Positions 50,036 through 61,975 of a DNA stretch of 64,000 nucleotides are shown here, in pieces. Numbering within the stretch: the stretch's first letter is position 1; every line of letters starts with the position of its first letter. Below the pieces are notes generated by a model, which did not search any database, was not told where the DNA came from, and worked only from the letters and a program-made list of their open reading frames with translations. This DNA comes from Megalonaias nervosa (lineage: Eukaryota > Mollusca > Bivalvia > Unionida > Unionidae): assembly GCA_016617855.1 (NCBI GenBank), contig JAECUM010000801.1, positions 1-64,000 of the forward strand, given 5' to 3'. The position numbers and the translations under genes were made by a program.

Positions 50036-51419
50036 GTATGGACATGGATCTCATTTCATTATGTAGTAAAATTATCAGTATAATGTACTTTTTTATAAGG
50101 CAGTCTTACTGTAAAACAGTAGACTTCCATTAAGACAGTTATAATTAGGATGTGCTATATGGAAGACACTTTGCCCAAGTTTATGTCTTATCAAACAATA
50201 GGCAAGTCCCTAGCTCAAAGGTCAAGGTCATTAGTAGGGAACAGTTATGAGACAGGCATGACACCTGTGGTTTGTGGTAATCTTGTCTAAATCTGCTGAG
50301 AGGGGCTGTGATTAATAGTTAATGCCGATAAGTGGAAATTATCCAAATGCCAATGGTATAGGGTGGTAGGATCAGTAACACTCAACCAGCTGCAGTGTTA
50401 ACCCAGCACTGCCATTCTTTAATGCATCAAAGCTCTGGGTCTATGCTGTTTGCTCTGCTAATGATTTCAACCAAGCTTTGTAGACCCTGATCATGCAGTA
50501 CATTATGTGATAGTCAGTCAGGGTCTACATGATTTGCAATTGGGTGCTTATTTTGAATGTTATAATGGTATTCTCCAATTTCATCAGGTTTCTTATTATG
50601 AGGGACTGATTTAATATACTAGTACTTGCATAGAATTTATTGGACTGTACTTATATTGTGCCCAAAAATACTGTGAATTCAATATTTTTTCATGGATTAA
50701 AAATTTTTTTTGGGATTATATGGTTGCTACAGAACCACAATATTTGAAAACCCAATGAACAACAATCTTTCTGCGAAATAATAGAACTTTTTCCCCAATC
50801 CAGATATCTGAGTAATGATGAAAATTTAAGAAATACAAATAAAAAAGTTATTGATACCAAGCAATAAAAACTGAATTCACAGTGTTGTACGCTTGAGAAT
50901 TAGCAAACACATTTTAGTCTTGTAACCTGTAGTTAGATAATTTGCCTTGAAGAATATGCAGTGACCCTCGCATGCAAATTAATTGTTTAGAATAGCAAGC
51001 TTAATGTAGGTATTATCTCTGTTGCATATTCACTGTAATTTTCCCATGATTAATCCACATGTGATAATGATCCCTCATTCACCCCAAACACTGAAAAAAT
51101 TTTAAAAAACTGGCTGCTAGTTTAACTTGGGAGAAGTACTGTAGTGAAGTTACAAAATGATACTAACATCTTTTTCATCAATGTCAGTTTCTTTAAAAAA
51201 AAGTAAATATTCTAACTTGTGTTCAAGATTTCTGAACTTAAAGATTTGTTTACAAATGATACTGATTAATAAAACTATTACAAATTATTGTTCAACTTAC
51301 AAGAAGAGTAAAGCTATTTTAATTTTAAAATACAACATTTTTAAGCAAAAGTAGTTTTCTTTTAGAAAAGAATATTAGAGCCCTGGATCATGTTGGAGGA
51401 TCTCATTAGTTATCACTTT
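50036..51419. other. Intron-like stretch, minor repeat
   Basis: Near 50430-50530 a diverged copy of the ctgggtctatgctgtttg / tagaccctgatca inverted motif occurs (compare 35833-35945). No exon was recognised. Confidence 0.4.
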
Positions 51420-52205
51420 TTCCTTCTGTCCATCCATTTGCACTTACTTAACCAGCACAGGTGTGCATCCCTTACCCATAATTGGATACCATTTGGTTGG
51501 TGGATTGCCTATTACATGTAGATCTTCCTCTGAAAGGTTCACGTTTGACAGAGTTATTGCCCTTTTTTATATCTTTGCTACAGCAGATCTTTGCTCGGGA
51601 ACCATACTACATGTTTGATGCAGATTGGTATGTACACGGTTTCCTGAACTCCATTTTGAATGAGCATTAGCCCATGACAGTTGACTTCATCTCCTAACAT
51701 GGAACCATTCAACATATTCTGGTGTAATTTGGTATGAAAAACTATCAAATACATTTACTTGTGCCTTCTGGATTTTGCCATGTTTAAATAAGTTATGGTA
51801 CCCTGGTAGCTCATTCTCCTGACTTTGGTTTCTTCCTGATAATTTCACCAGTATTTTTGGAATTCAGCCACATTGGCATGTGGCTTCAGATTGATGACAC
51901 CTTGACTGAATTGTACGCTGTCCTAGAATTTCACATCATCATATGTATGAGTTAGGACTCTTGATTGCCCATCCGCCTTTTACAATGCCTTGTTGGATTC
52001 AACCAAATTTGGCATGCAGCCTTGTGTTAATAGAACATTTAATGAGTTTGATTTTATATCTTTTCCATGTAATTTAGAAGAGTTATCTTCCCTGAATAAT
52101 CATTCTCCTAACTTCCGCTTTCTGCAGCATAACTTTTCAAATAAAAAAAAATTTGGCTGCATTTCAGCCGAAGTTATTATGGACCTTTATATTTACGAGC
52201 CCTAG
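51420..52205. repeat. Diverged dispersed repeat, group 2
   Basis: Phrases gagttattgcccttttttat, ttgcatgtggcttcag, ggattcaaccaaatttggca and cctgaataatcattctccta recur at about 150-200 bp and relate to 12660-13330 and 61560-61700. The frames here are shadows. Confidence 0.5.
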
Positions 52206-52442
52206 AATGCCAATCTTTTCCCAAATTTGATTTTCCAACAAAAATTCTTCCGTTGAAGGCCCTTCCAAGCAGATTATTAAGAGTGGGGCCCTTTGTGGCG
52301 CACCCATCACTACTAGCTCTGGTTGTCCTTTTATTATCAAAATTGCTTGCTCTTCTTTTTTATCGTCACAAATAAAGTTGCTACTTTGAAGCAGAAAAAA
52401 ACCTCCCCCCCCAAAAGGTTTCACTTTTTCGGTTTTCTTCAG

Positions 52443-52526
52443 ACGCCAGACTTTATAGAGATGATGTTTAAAATCCAAGGAAACAGATTTGATGATCAGA
52501 GATTTGACATGTCAAATTTCGTAAAA
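52443..52526 (+). CDS. Exon A: GoLoco motif (Rap1GAP-type gene, inferred)
   Basis: An 84-nt exon of 28 codons lies between a pyrimidine-rich ttttcttcag acceptor and a gtaagt donor, both strong, and is phase 0 at both ends. Residues 4-20 read FIEMMFKIQGNRFDDQR, a GoLoco motif with the invariant Gln and the terminal Asp-Gln-Arg whose Arg contacts the nucleotide on G-alpha-i/o. GoLoco motifs act as guanine nucleotide dissociation inhibitors. The spacing around the motif and exon length agree with the N-terminal GoLoco exon of Rap1GAP proteins; GPSM/Pins, RGS12/14 and PCP2 families also carry the motif. Exon B downstream is its paralogue. Confidence 0.85.
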
Positions 52527-53330
52527 GTAAGTATTTCTTTGAATATGGTTCATATTTAAGTCTTGTAATGAGTAATTTTCACCATAATCATAACTATGGC
52601 TAAGATTTCATTGCTCCTTGCTCTAATTTTGCATATATCACGGAATCAGGGTTCATATTTGCAGAGCACATGACTTTGCCATTTACATTTTGAGGATCAT
52701 GTGATCAGAATCACATTCACATTTTACGTTTTTCACATTTCTATAGATTGACAACATTTTCACTACTTTCTAATGTACCTTTTTTGACCAGTAAAGACTG
52801 AATCAGTATTCTTTTGTCTTCGCAATTAAATTGTCTCACCTGCAATCAGTAGGCAAGATATTGTTATGATTTTCCCATGCCATTCTAATCTCAGCCTGTC
52901 TAAATTAAAGTACGGTCAAGCAAATAAAAATGACAAGTTTACATTATTTTTATGTCTTGTTTATTTCATGCGGTCATACTTTGTCCATGATCCATGAAAT
53001 GTTTTGTCAGGGGAATGCTGATTCAGTCTTGGATGACTTAAATATCAACACATGCATTCACCATCCTAGTTGCATCTACTAACCAGTAATTTTAATTTCT
53101 TTGTACTCTGTTAGTCCAAATCAGCTGTAATGGTGTGTCATTGGGCAAGGCAGTCATTTAAATACCTTGACATTAAACAGTCTTGCATGTGCTGATGTGA
53201 TATTTAACTAATCGGTCAATAAATTAATCAGTCTTACAACTGAGGCATATTAATGAAATTAAAGCATATTTGTGGCAGAAATACTGCTGTATTAAACTTA
53301 CTTCATAAAATTAACTATTGTGTTCGTTAC
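52527..53330. other. Intron-like stretch, nothing recognised
   Basis: A weak SINE-core-like phrase (tgtcattgggcaaggcagtc) occurs near 53136. Otherwise no feature was found. Confidence 0.4.
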
Positions 53331-53520
53331 AGGAGAATTCTGCTGTAAGGCATTAGTTGGGGTCAAAACTACCAGGTCTCTCTAAAAGTGAATATCATTA
53401 TTGCTACAGGGGAATCCACTGTAAGGTGGTAGCCAGGGTCAGAATATCTAGTCCTGTTTAAAATTGACTATCATTGTTGCTACAGGGGAACCCTGCAATA
53501 AGGTATTAGTTGGAGTCCAT
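53331..53520. repeat. 77-bp tandem repeat, 2.5 units
   Basis: Units begin gctacaggggaatccactgt and include aaggtggtagccagggtc and aaaattgactatcattgttg. They are clearly diverged. Confidence 0.85.
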
Positions 53521-54181
53521 GAACTGCTGTGTTATGTAGTAAGCCACAAGTAGTGAGAATGACAAAAAAATTCAGTGAATGCATGTAAAAGTATTAGGGG
53601 AAATAAACAGAATGTCAGTCAAATGGACAGTAATAAGTTCACTACCTGTCAGATTATATGCCAGGAATATGATCTTCCCATGCTTCATGAAAATTATTCA
53701 TTGCCTTGTAAGAACTTGACGAACTGTAAATTATTGCTTTCTGAACTTGACTGACTTGTATTTTTATTTCTTATTTGTGAATGTGGCTTACATTTTGAGT
53801 AGTGTCAGGGAATAAGGGACATCAAAGACAAAAATTCAGGAATTATAATGTGACCATGTTATATCCAAATTCATATTGTAATAAGGTGCATTATGGTGGG
53901 CTTCCCCTGTACTTGTAATATTTGTACTATGGAAAATTGTGAAATATTTTACAGTGTTAAAAGTATCAGACAAATTGTGTCTTTGTTACTTTTGTTTCTG
54001 GTAAATAACTAAAATTATACTGATGCCCAGATAATAATCATGTCTGTTCATAAACATGCAGTTTTCTTTTCAAGTTTTTTTTTTTTAAAATACCACCACA
54101 TCAATAGAAACTTTGAGGTTGTGAATGAATAAATGTCATGAAACATTGGATAAAAGATAATTACCCAAGAATTGGAAATTA
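53521..54181. other. Intron-like stretch, nothing recognised
   Basis: No supported features. Confidence 0.45.
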
Positions 54182-54445
54182 TACCTTGATGTCAAATTAT
54201 AGTGCCTTGTCATTATTTCAAGATTGTGCCTTGGTGTCTAATGATGGTGCCTTGTCATTATTTAAAGGTTGTACCTTTTTGTCTAATTACAGTGCCTTGT
54301 CATTACTTAAGGTTTTGTACCATGATGTCTAATTATAGTGCCATGTCATTGCTTTAGGGTTGTACCTTGGTGTCTAATTATAGTGGCTTGTCATTACTTA
54401 AGGTTTGTACCATGGCATCTAATTATGGTCTCTTGTCAGTACATC
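54182..54445. repeat. 45-bp tandem repeat, about 6 units
   Basis: Units contain ccttgtcattatttaaggtt, gtaccttggtgtctaattat and agtg with point changes. The + frame crossing it gives a repeated ALSLF-like peptide by chance. Confidence 0.93.
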
Positions 54446-56138
54446 AGGGTTGGAAAAATTTAAGACTCCATGATATGCTAAAGTAATAAACTGAAATATG
54501 GCCATAGATAGAATTGGTCAGTGGTACTTTGGACTTTTTAGTTTATGCTGATTCACTGACAACTATTGGCAAGCAAGTGGAGCTTTCCAGTTAACTTTTT
54601 TTTCCATTATGGTGTCAAATGAACAGCTGAATAAATACATAATGTATAAATGAGACAAAACTGTATGAGAACTGGTGTTGTAGGGGCACTTTTAGCCCTG
54701 AAATTAGAATAGTCAAACCTGCAATAGCGAGTTCCAGTATATAAAGTCCACATATCCAGTTGATACATAAATCAGAACTTGTTTACATGGTTTGGAAGGC
54801 CACCTGTTCATAACAACATCTTCTGTATGTTTCCCTGAGTGGTTCTTAGACAGTGGTGTGACTGCATGGTCCTTTCAGCTGTCATTGTTAACAGATTTGA
54901 CTGCATGGTCATCTGAGTGGTCATTACACATACTTGACTGCATGGTCCTCCCAAGTCTTCATATTTCATGGATTCAACTGGATTCAATGCAAACGTATAA
55001 TACTGATGACTATAGGTCTGAAAAACTCCACAGTTGGAAAACAAGGACAAATTCGGGTCTGATGGAAAGAGACTTGCATACATCTAGGCATTTGTAAACT
55101 TTATCCTGGCGGTAATTACCTGGAACAAGACATTTTGTTTTCTGATTATGCTAGAGTTGATCCAGTTACACTTCATTATACTATTTACCTCTGCTGGACT
55201 TAATCCCCAAACTGACAGATGTACATTATTTGACTTAAATAATATTGGGTAAATAATAATGTATGTTGACTCAGACTTGTAGTCAGCACAAACCAGTAGT
55301 ATCATATACAGTGTGCCCATCATGTGATTTACATCCCTTTAATGCTAGGAGAGTAAGCTCCCTTTGTTTATATTGGAAGCTGTCCCCTTTGGAGGTTCAT
55401 TATCTTGCCCAATGTTTGTCACAAAGAATAAAGCTGATGTACACTTGTTTTGGAGATCAGTTTAACCCCCAAGTGCATCAGATAATGAGACACCCTGCAT
55501 TCAGCATGACCCTAAACAGCTCTAGTGTCTTGATCCTCATATGCTTCTTGGCAAGGAAATGGTGACTGAAATCTTCTTAGTACACATCCGTTTATATTTG
55601 GGGTGAGGGATGAGAACTGATTTCCATGGATACCTGGTGTTGTTACCATGTAACTTTATGGGTTAATTTTGTCGCCTAATTGGACCTTACATGTGTTTTA
55701 ATGATCACATCTAAACTGGGAGAAAGAAGACCCTCCAGAGTGGCGAGTCTCAACACCAGCAAAGAGCAGATTTGCATATTGTTAATTTATTGCAGCTTGC
55801 ATGAATTTATCAAGGAATATTTCCACTCAATAAATTTAAGAGAGGTGCTTCCAATGAATTTTTTAAGTGGTGATTATTACTGCTGGGATTAAAATGAGGA
55901 TTCTTTTCTATTGATAACACCAATTTAGAATGTTTTTTATTAAACTTGTACATGTTTGAAGTTTAGCATATGACTCTTTAAAAACATCATTAGTTTGCAT
56001 TACAAATTATTTCTGAATTTATATTTTTATGCAAAATTTTACACTCCTTTTCAAATGGAAAATACCTTTTCCCAAATTGAATAGGCCCCTCAAAGAACTT
56101 AGCATCTAATCTTATAAGTTGAGAAAGAACTTAGATAC
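54446..56138. other. Intron-like stretch, possible conserved block
   Basis: Near 54830-54960 the phrase gactgcatggtc is repeated three or four times. A block at 55690-55890 looks less AT-skewed and contains an atttgcat octamer; it may be a conserved non-coding element, but I cannot test conservation. Short frames at 54792-55097 and its complement overlap and look spurious. Confidence 0.3.
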
Positions 56139-56232
56139 TAGTCTTTCACATAAAATGGAAAAGAACAGAGAGACCAGTCTTTCACATAAAATGGAAAAGA
56201 ACACAGTTACCAGTCTTTCACATAAAATGGAA
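56139..56232. repeat. Short tandem repeat, about 36-bp unit, 3 units
   Basis: Unit cagtctttcacataaaatgg aaaagaacacagttac, nearly identical in the three copies. Confidence 0.9.
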
Positions 56233-56777
56233 ATGAAGTGATGTAATGATTTTTTGTCCTTTGACCCTTCATGGGGAGAAAGTGAGAACAAAAAGAAAGG
56301 GCATCAGTAATAATCCCTTGTTACCTAATGTTATGCATGATTTATCACACATACTAACCTGTCCACAATAGAATATTTCTTGATTTTCCTGCACAGATAC
56401 ATGTACATGTAGTTTCACTTCACCAGCATTAGCCTTCCTTGATATGTGTTAGTCATCTGTTAACTCTGTGCTTCAATGCAATTACTGGAATTGGAGTCTT
56501 GTTTATATTTTACATCAGGCTTTAAAATGTCAGGGTACCTGCCATGTAAATTGATTTCAGACATGTATATACAAATTATGTTATATTTTCTATGTTGTTT
56601 TTAATCTGTTGATCTCTCTTATAATAGATATCTGCCATGCATGATAAAGTGGACCCTTATATGGCTGACATTAATTTCAAGGGAGATAATTATAAAAAGC
56701 ATTGAGACCTTATGAAAACTATTTATCTTTATGTCTGCACCCTACTCATGCAGTTCACTAACCTTTGACATTTGTAG

Positions 56778-56861
56778 GCACCCGACTTTGTTGAACTCCT
56801 TGCTTTGCACCAAAGCCGCCGCTATGAGGATCAGCGATGCGCTTTACCCCTCACTCTTCAG
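56778..56861 (+). CDS. Exon B: second GoLoco motif exon (Rap1GAP-type gene, inferred)
   Basis: A second 84-nt, 28-codon exon runs from tttgtag to CAG|gtctga and is phase 0 at both ends. Residues 4-20 are FVELLALHQSRRYEDQR, again a GoLoco motif with the invariant Gln and Asp-Gln-Arg; the end CALPL also suits the family. It aligns without gaps to exon A: 9 of 28 residues are identical and most differences in the first 20 are conservative. The donor (gtctga) is weaker than that of exon A. Equal length and phase let it replace exon A, follow it, or be skipped without changing frame. It matches vertebrate Rap1GAP GoLoco sequence (ending QRC-hydrophobic-P) somewhat better than exon A. Confidence 0.88.
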
Positions 56862-56893
56862 GTCTGAAAGCATAAAGTATTCGCCTGCATGTG

Positions 56894-56918
56894 TTCATGA
56901 AATATTCACTTTCATGAA
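56894..56918 (+). other. Hairpin just downstream of exon B donor
   Basis: Arms ttcatgaaa (56894-56902) and tttcatgaa (56910-56918) form a perfect 9-bp stem with a 7-nt loop, 33 nt after exon B. In pre-mRNA it could influence use of the weak donor; that is speculation. Confidence 0.4.
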
Positions 56919-59462
56919 TAATTATAGTGTTTATGCCTATGTAAACTGAAGTTCTGTTTTTAGTCTGCATTAAATGAAGCATGGATGAAATTAACTGCTT
57001 GTTATTCACGGTCTGTTTGCCTGCAGACTTTAACCTGCATGCAGACTGAAGCATATCATGTATCTACGTTATTGAGGTCCATAATCAGTGTCAACAGCTC
57101 TCATCACCAACCTTTCATAACATCACAGCTTCTCTGAAGTGGCCAGTTGCAACAATCAATCAAAGTGTTTGACAAAAGCAGCAATGCTTAGACAGAAGAA
57201 AAAGAAGAAAAGACAAGAGAAACATTTAGCATTGGTGTGTCTGTTATGCACTACACTGATATCATTCATTTATATTGAATTACAATAAAATATTTATCGC
57301 TAATCAGATCCTCATCCTGAAAAATAACTTAATTCAAAATGTTTTAGCGTGTGATTTTTCTACTGGTGTTGGGATTAATTGAAATAATTGATGAACTGAT
57401 GATTGAGTATATGATTTGCCTTGATTGAATGTAAACAGTTTCTGTTTTGTTTTTTTTTAAACTGTATGACGCATAGTTTTAATTCATATGACGGTACCAT
57501 TGTTATAACACACAATTGCTGCCAGTGTTGCAATAATGAAGATAAACAGTAAGTTGTATTTTGTTTCATTAAACTTTATTTATAATATACTCATTTAATC
57601 TTACATGCTATATCTGGTGTCCAATACAGCTATTCCATCCATATTTACATATCACACACCCAGATTCGAACTACTTGGGTTCATTCTGTGACATTCATGC
57701 ATACATGTTTTTAGATGCAGTGAATCAAACTTTTGTATAAATCTCAATTCTTTTTTAATTGCATTCATACAATAATGCTAAAAATATTTAGCATAAAAGA
57801 GGGGATATGTAATAAATACAAAACAGCATTTGTGTTTTGTTAAGAGTCAGGGGAGAAAACTCATTTGATAGGGCTTGACACCCCTACACTATATCGAACT
57901 CATTCTTTCTGCCCACTTGGAACAAAACACATTGGCAGCTTTATTGCACACATTTGTTGAAACATAAGGTGTCTGTTTGTATGTGTAGATACTATTCTCA
58001 AATAACATTTGCCCCTCCCCCAAAATGGGAAACCTTCATTAAAAAAATGGGGAAGTCTCACTCGCTGAAAATATCACTGCAAATACATGTCCACTGGTAA
58101 ACCATTCTGCTTTACCAGATACAAGCATTTAACCATTATATAGTGTGCAAAAATTACATTGTCCATAAAAAATATAGAAAATATCTCTGATTAAAATGGA
58201 CTCTTGATTCATTAAGATGGCACAATCATCAGTATTTAATTTTGAGCCAGTTCCTAATACTGAATTTTTACTCGGTCATATTTCAGAAAAATTGTGTAGC
58301 ACACCAAAAACAGAAAAGTACCAGCTATTTACCGCCACTGATTTTCTTGTCCAAGTGGTTCACAATTAAGCTTACACATCGACTGTTGCACTCAGCTGTG
58401 ATAAAATAGTGCAGAAAACTCAAAGATGTTCCAAATGGCAGTGACAGATTGTTGATTCTGAGCAAGACTTCCAGATCCATCTTATAGGACGGTTTACAGT
58501 TGTTACAACTGAAATGCTGTGAATTTGGTTAATCCACATGTTGTTGTTTGCGCCCTTTCAGTAAGAAATCCACATGAAAGAATCACTTCAAATAACATTA
58601 GAAGAAATCTGTTCCCACAATCTGTAGAACAGCTGTAGAACAAGGTACTTCGATAAATGAAGTATGAATTGTGAAATTATGAATTATGAAAGCCTCACTG
58701 TAATAGTGTTACATCATTGCATGCCATTGTTGCAGTCGGTATATTTTCTAATATGCAATAGGCTTTTATTATATGATGTATGTAATGTTATGTACGTATT
58801 ATTTTAATCTGCTTCACATTATTAGCTTCTTAAATTATTTAATATCTTTCATATCTACCATACTATCTGTAAGATTTTGTACACTTTATTATTTTTTGTG
58901 GATGTTTGAATAGTTATAGCTAAAAATAGTTATTGCATAGCCCGCTTTAGGTGAAACTCAACATAGCAGTTTCTTTGGTGTCTGTCGCTCTGCACCCTAG
59001 ATCAGCCTCAATGTTCAAGTTTGTTTTACTTATTTTTATTTCAAGACCATTTTATCTCGCCCTCGTTGAAAATGGGATATAGCTCAGAGGCAGGTTGACT
59101 ATGCAGGTCTTAACCAGCTGCTTGTTCTAACTTTCAGCTTGTTCTTAAGTATAGAAGGTTTCAGGTTTTTATAGGAAAACAAGTTCTCAGAATATTCAAG
59201 TACAGAAGATAATTATAGTTCCTAAATACATGTATTGATTTTTAAAAAAGAAAATAAAATGCAAATAATCTTGAATGTTTCATGTTTTACATTTTATTGT
59301 ATATATTTTGCATAATGAGATATTGAAATGAATCAATTAGCAAAAACTGATATTGCCATAGTGGCGATAACAATTTTGGATCTAATTTTTGTTCCCATTT
59401 AGGAAATATATCTGCCACTGTGTAAGTTATTCACACTTATTTTTCGTATTTAGGCATATTTC
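56919..59462. other. Intron-like stretch, nothing recognised
   Basis: No supported features. Confidence 0.45.
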
Positions 59463-59463
59463 C

Positions 59464-59509
<46 letters not shown>
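59463..59509. repeat. (CT)n microsatellite acting as polypyrimidine tract
   Basis: About 22 CT units with one ccc interruption, directly before an acag that would make a strong splice acceptor. Confidence 0.95.
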
Positions 59510-59512
<3 letters not shown>

Positions 59513-59514
59513 AG

Positions 59515-59658
59515 ATCTTGAAATATGTCAAGTCTATAGACCACATTTATGTAACCAAAGAGGATTTGCCATCTAAAAAAAAGGCTCAAAATCAACTCCA
59601 GACAACAAAAAGTAGGCTTCAAGTATTGACTTTTTGTAAAAAAAAATTGTTTCCCTCA
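59515..59658 (+). CDS. Candidate exon after (CT)n acceptor, weak
   Basis: From the acceptor at 59514 the phase-0 frame reads ILKYVKSIDHIYVTKEDL and continues, lysine-rich, to a stop at 59659-59661. It could be a short exon using a gtaacc donor at 59551 (12 codons, phase 0) or an alternative terminal exon. No domain or polyadenylation signal supports it, and the strong acceptor may be chance next to a microsatellite. Confidence 0.2.
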
Positions 59659-60364
59659 TGAATAGTGCAAATTGTAAGCGAATGATTCCATGATCAGTTT
59701 TTATTTGATATTTAGTGTTGCCCATACAGTATCTGTTGCACTCTATGACAAATGGTAAAAGGTTTTAGGGAGAAACTCTTGACTAAATATAGTAATTATA
59801 ATTATTGCAATCATCATGTTTGGAAGTGATAGAGAAATCAGAGATTTTCTAAGAGTTGATTGTAAACCAATATTAAGTGAAAATCCAATTTAAGGTGTTG
59901 GATCTATTACCAAACAAATCTGCTAGCTTGTCAAGGGTACACAGTCCATGTTTGAATGCAGAAATAAGCAAATTAAGAAAACAGAATTCTTGTAGGTAAA
60001 CTCATAATCATTGAAACTTTCGTTTAAATGTATTTTGTCTGTTGGATATGATGATCTGTGACATTTCTATAGAACCCCATGCCAGCAATATTCACAGTAA
60101 AATATGTTAACAGAACTAAAAATCTAGTTTTTTTTATGAAAATAGTAATTAATGTGACAAAATGTACAATTTAAAGCATTAAATGTATGAACTAACTTTG
60201 TAACAGTTGGTTCCCTGAACTTATTGTAAATTTCAGATTGTCTTTTTTTATTGACGTAGAAATGCAGTTACTGTATTAATTACATTGGCACAGAATCAAG
60301 AGAAAAAATCCAGTAAATCAATTTTTAAAGAAGAGCTTCTGAGCTTGGCCTGTTGTCTGTCATC

Positions 60365-60815
60365 CATTCATCCATTAGCGAAAGATTATTACTACTTCTC
60401 CTAAGCTGCTTAGAGGATTGCCATGAAACTTTACACACATAACGGTCATCTCAAGGTCAAGCTGGTTCTAAATGAAAATGGCATGGCTTGGACATCCAGT
60501 ATGACTGTGACTGGTCATTTTGAACATTTTGGTATTGGTACTCCTCCTGAAACGGTGGTCATATCAACATGGGGTTTCACTTTAAGGGTCCTTATGATGT
60601 ATCGATGGTTTTAAATGAAAAGGGTGTCAATTGACATCATATATGGCTGCTTTGGAAAATCTTGTCACTACTTGTGATGCCATATCAACAAAGGGGTTAC
60701 AGCAGAAGACACCTGATGGTGGCTACTTGGTCCTAAATGAAAACGGTGCCACTCTTACCTGCAATATGGCTGTTATCTTGGAAACCTTGTTATCACTACT
60801 CCTGGATGGATAGTT
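60365..60815. repeat. Diverged dispersed repeat, group 1
   Basis: Three internal rounds of ggtcctaaatgaaaacggtg, catccagtatggctg, cttggaaaaccttgttatca, ctactcctcctgaatggatg and gtcatatcaacatggggttt. The same set occurs at 24.7-25.0 and 6.0-6.6 kb. Confidence 0.7.
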
Positions 60816-61559
60816 ATTGTTTAATGTCAAATTTTTTATAGTTAAGTACTCAGCATTTCGCAAGTGATATCCTTCAACACGTGTACATTTTTAAAGCAGC
60901 TCATGATGTAGTAATAATCCAATTGTTTCTTACCTTTTAACAAAGGAACAAGACTCTTATAGATCACTTGATAAGAATTTAACAAATTTGATACTTCATT
61001 GATTCAGAACTAATTGCACATTTTTATATTTCAATGGTGTATTTTGTAAAAACTGCAAATCACAAAATTGTACTTCCAGACTGATTCTTACTCATCAAGA
61101 TGTTAATCATGCCTTTCTGAAAATCAAGAACAAATCAGGTGTGTTCAATTATGTGGTTATGTTTGGGTGATTGTTCTCAAAGAATCAAGTACGATCATTA
61201 AAATGTACATTGATCGTAAGGAAATACAATGACGTCATTATAAATATGTCTCCGAAGTAAAGGTTTAAAATTATATCATTTTTCGCAAGTTGAAAGCATT
61301 TAAATTTTGTTACAGATTATTTAGAGCTCTAGCATAAAGCTTCTGACCTTAGATGTTTCATCCAAAGTTTCTACCATTTCAGTTGCAAGTTTTTAAGCAA
61401 TATGAGTTTTGTTTCGATGTTTATTTACTCTAGTGTTGAAATGGTACATGGAGCCAAATAAGCAATGTTTAGCTTTTTTCTTTAAATGGAATCATTGTTC
61501 CATTTGTTCTGAGATTCTTTTTTGATGATGTGCTTCATTACAGATATAATCATCTCTTT
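60816..61559. other. Intron-like stretch, nothing recognised
   Basis: No supported features. Confidence 0.45.
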
Positions 61560-61700
61560 CAACCAAATTTCTAACGCAGCTCTCTGTTAATGAAAACTTG
61601 AATAAATTTGATTTCCAAGATTCTCCAGCATCTACATGAGTTAAGCCCCCTGAATGTTCATCTTCCTTACTTTGGTTCTTGAAGCATTACCATACCAAAC
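61560..61700. repeat. Diverged dispersed repeat, group 2 fragment
   Basis: ttgatttccaagattctcca, gcatctacatgagttaagcc and ccctgaatgttcatcttcct match phrases of 12660-13330. Confidence 0.5.
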
Positions 61701-61846
61701 TTTTATGGATTTAAAATAATTTTGGTTTGGGTAGTAGTGTTACACACTGTGAAGCTTTGTTTTAGACACAGTGAAGTTTTGTCAGGGGACCAGACTAACT
61801 TTATTGAGGGTACTTTGGAGACTTTAATCTATCCATGTTCATGTAG

Positions 61847-61975
61847 CCTGCATGATCGTGCTTGTACATGGTCCAGAAATGATTTCGAGCAAGGAAAAAA
61901 ATGTTGAGGATGAATGGGACATTCAGCCTCATAAAAGGTCTAAACATCACAGAGATATGAGAAATCAGCATTCAG
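61847..61975 (+). CDS. Candidate exon, weak
   Basis: Bounded by atgtag and CAG|gtatgt (a good donor). The only open frame includes MIVLVHGPEMISSKEKNVED and ends KHHRDMRNQHS in phase 1, so it does not join in frame with the phase-0 reading of the exon at 62633. It could be an alternative first exon (ATG at 61852) only if the next exon were read in another frame. No domain was recognised. Confidence 0.2.

Noticed and set aside
54792..55097. 101-codon + frame and 91-codon complementary frame
   Set aside because: Overlapping frames on both strands, no domain, and a repeated gactgcatggtc phrase explains part of them.
59437..59622. Minus frame with an Arg-Glu run
   Set aside because: Generated by the (CT)n microsatellite.
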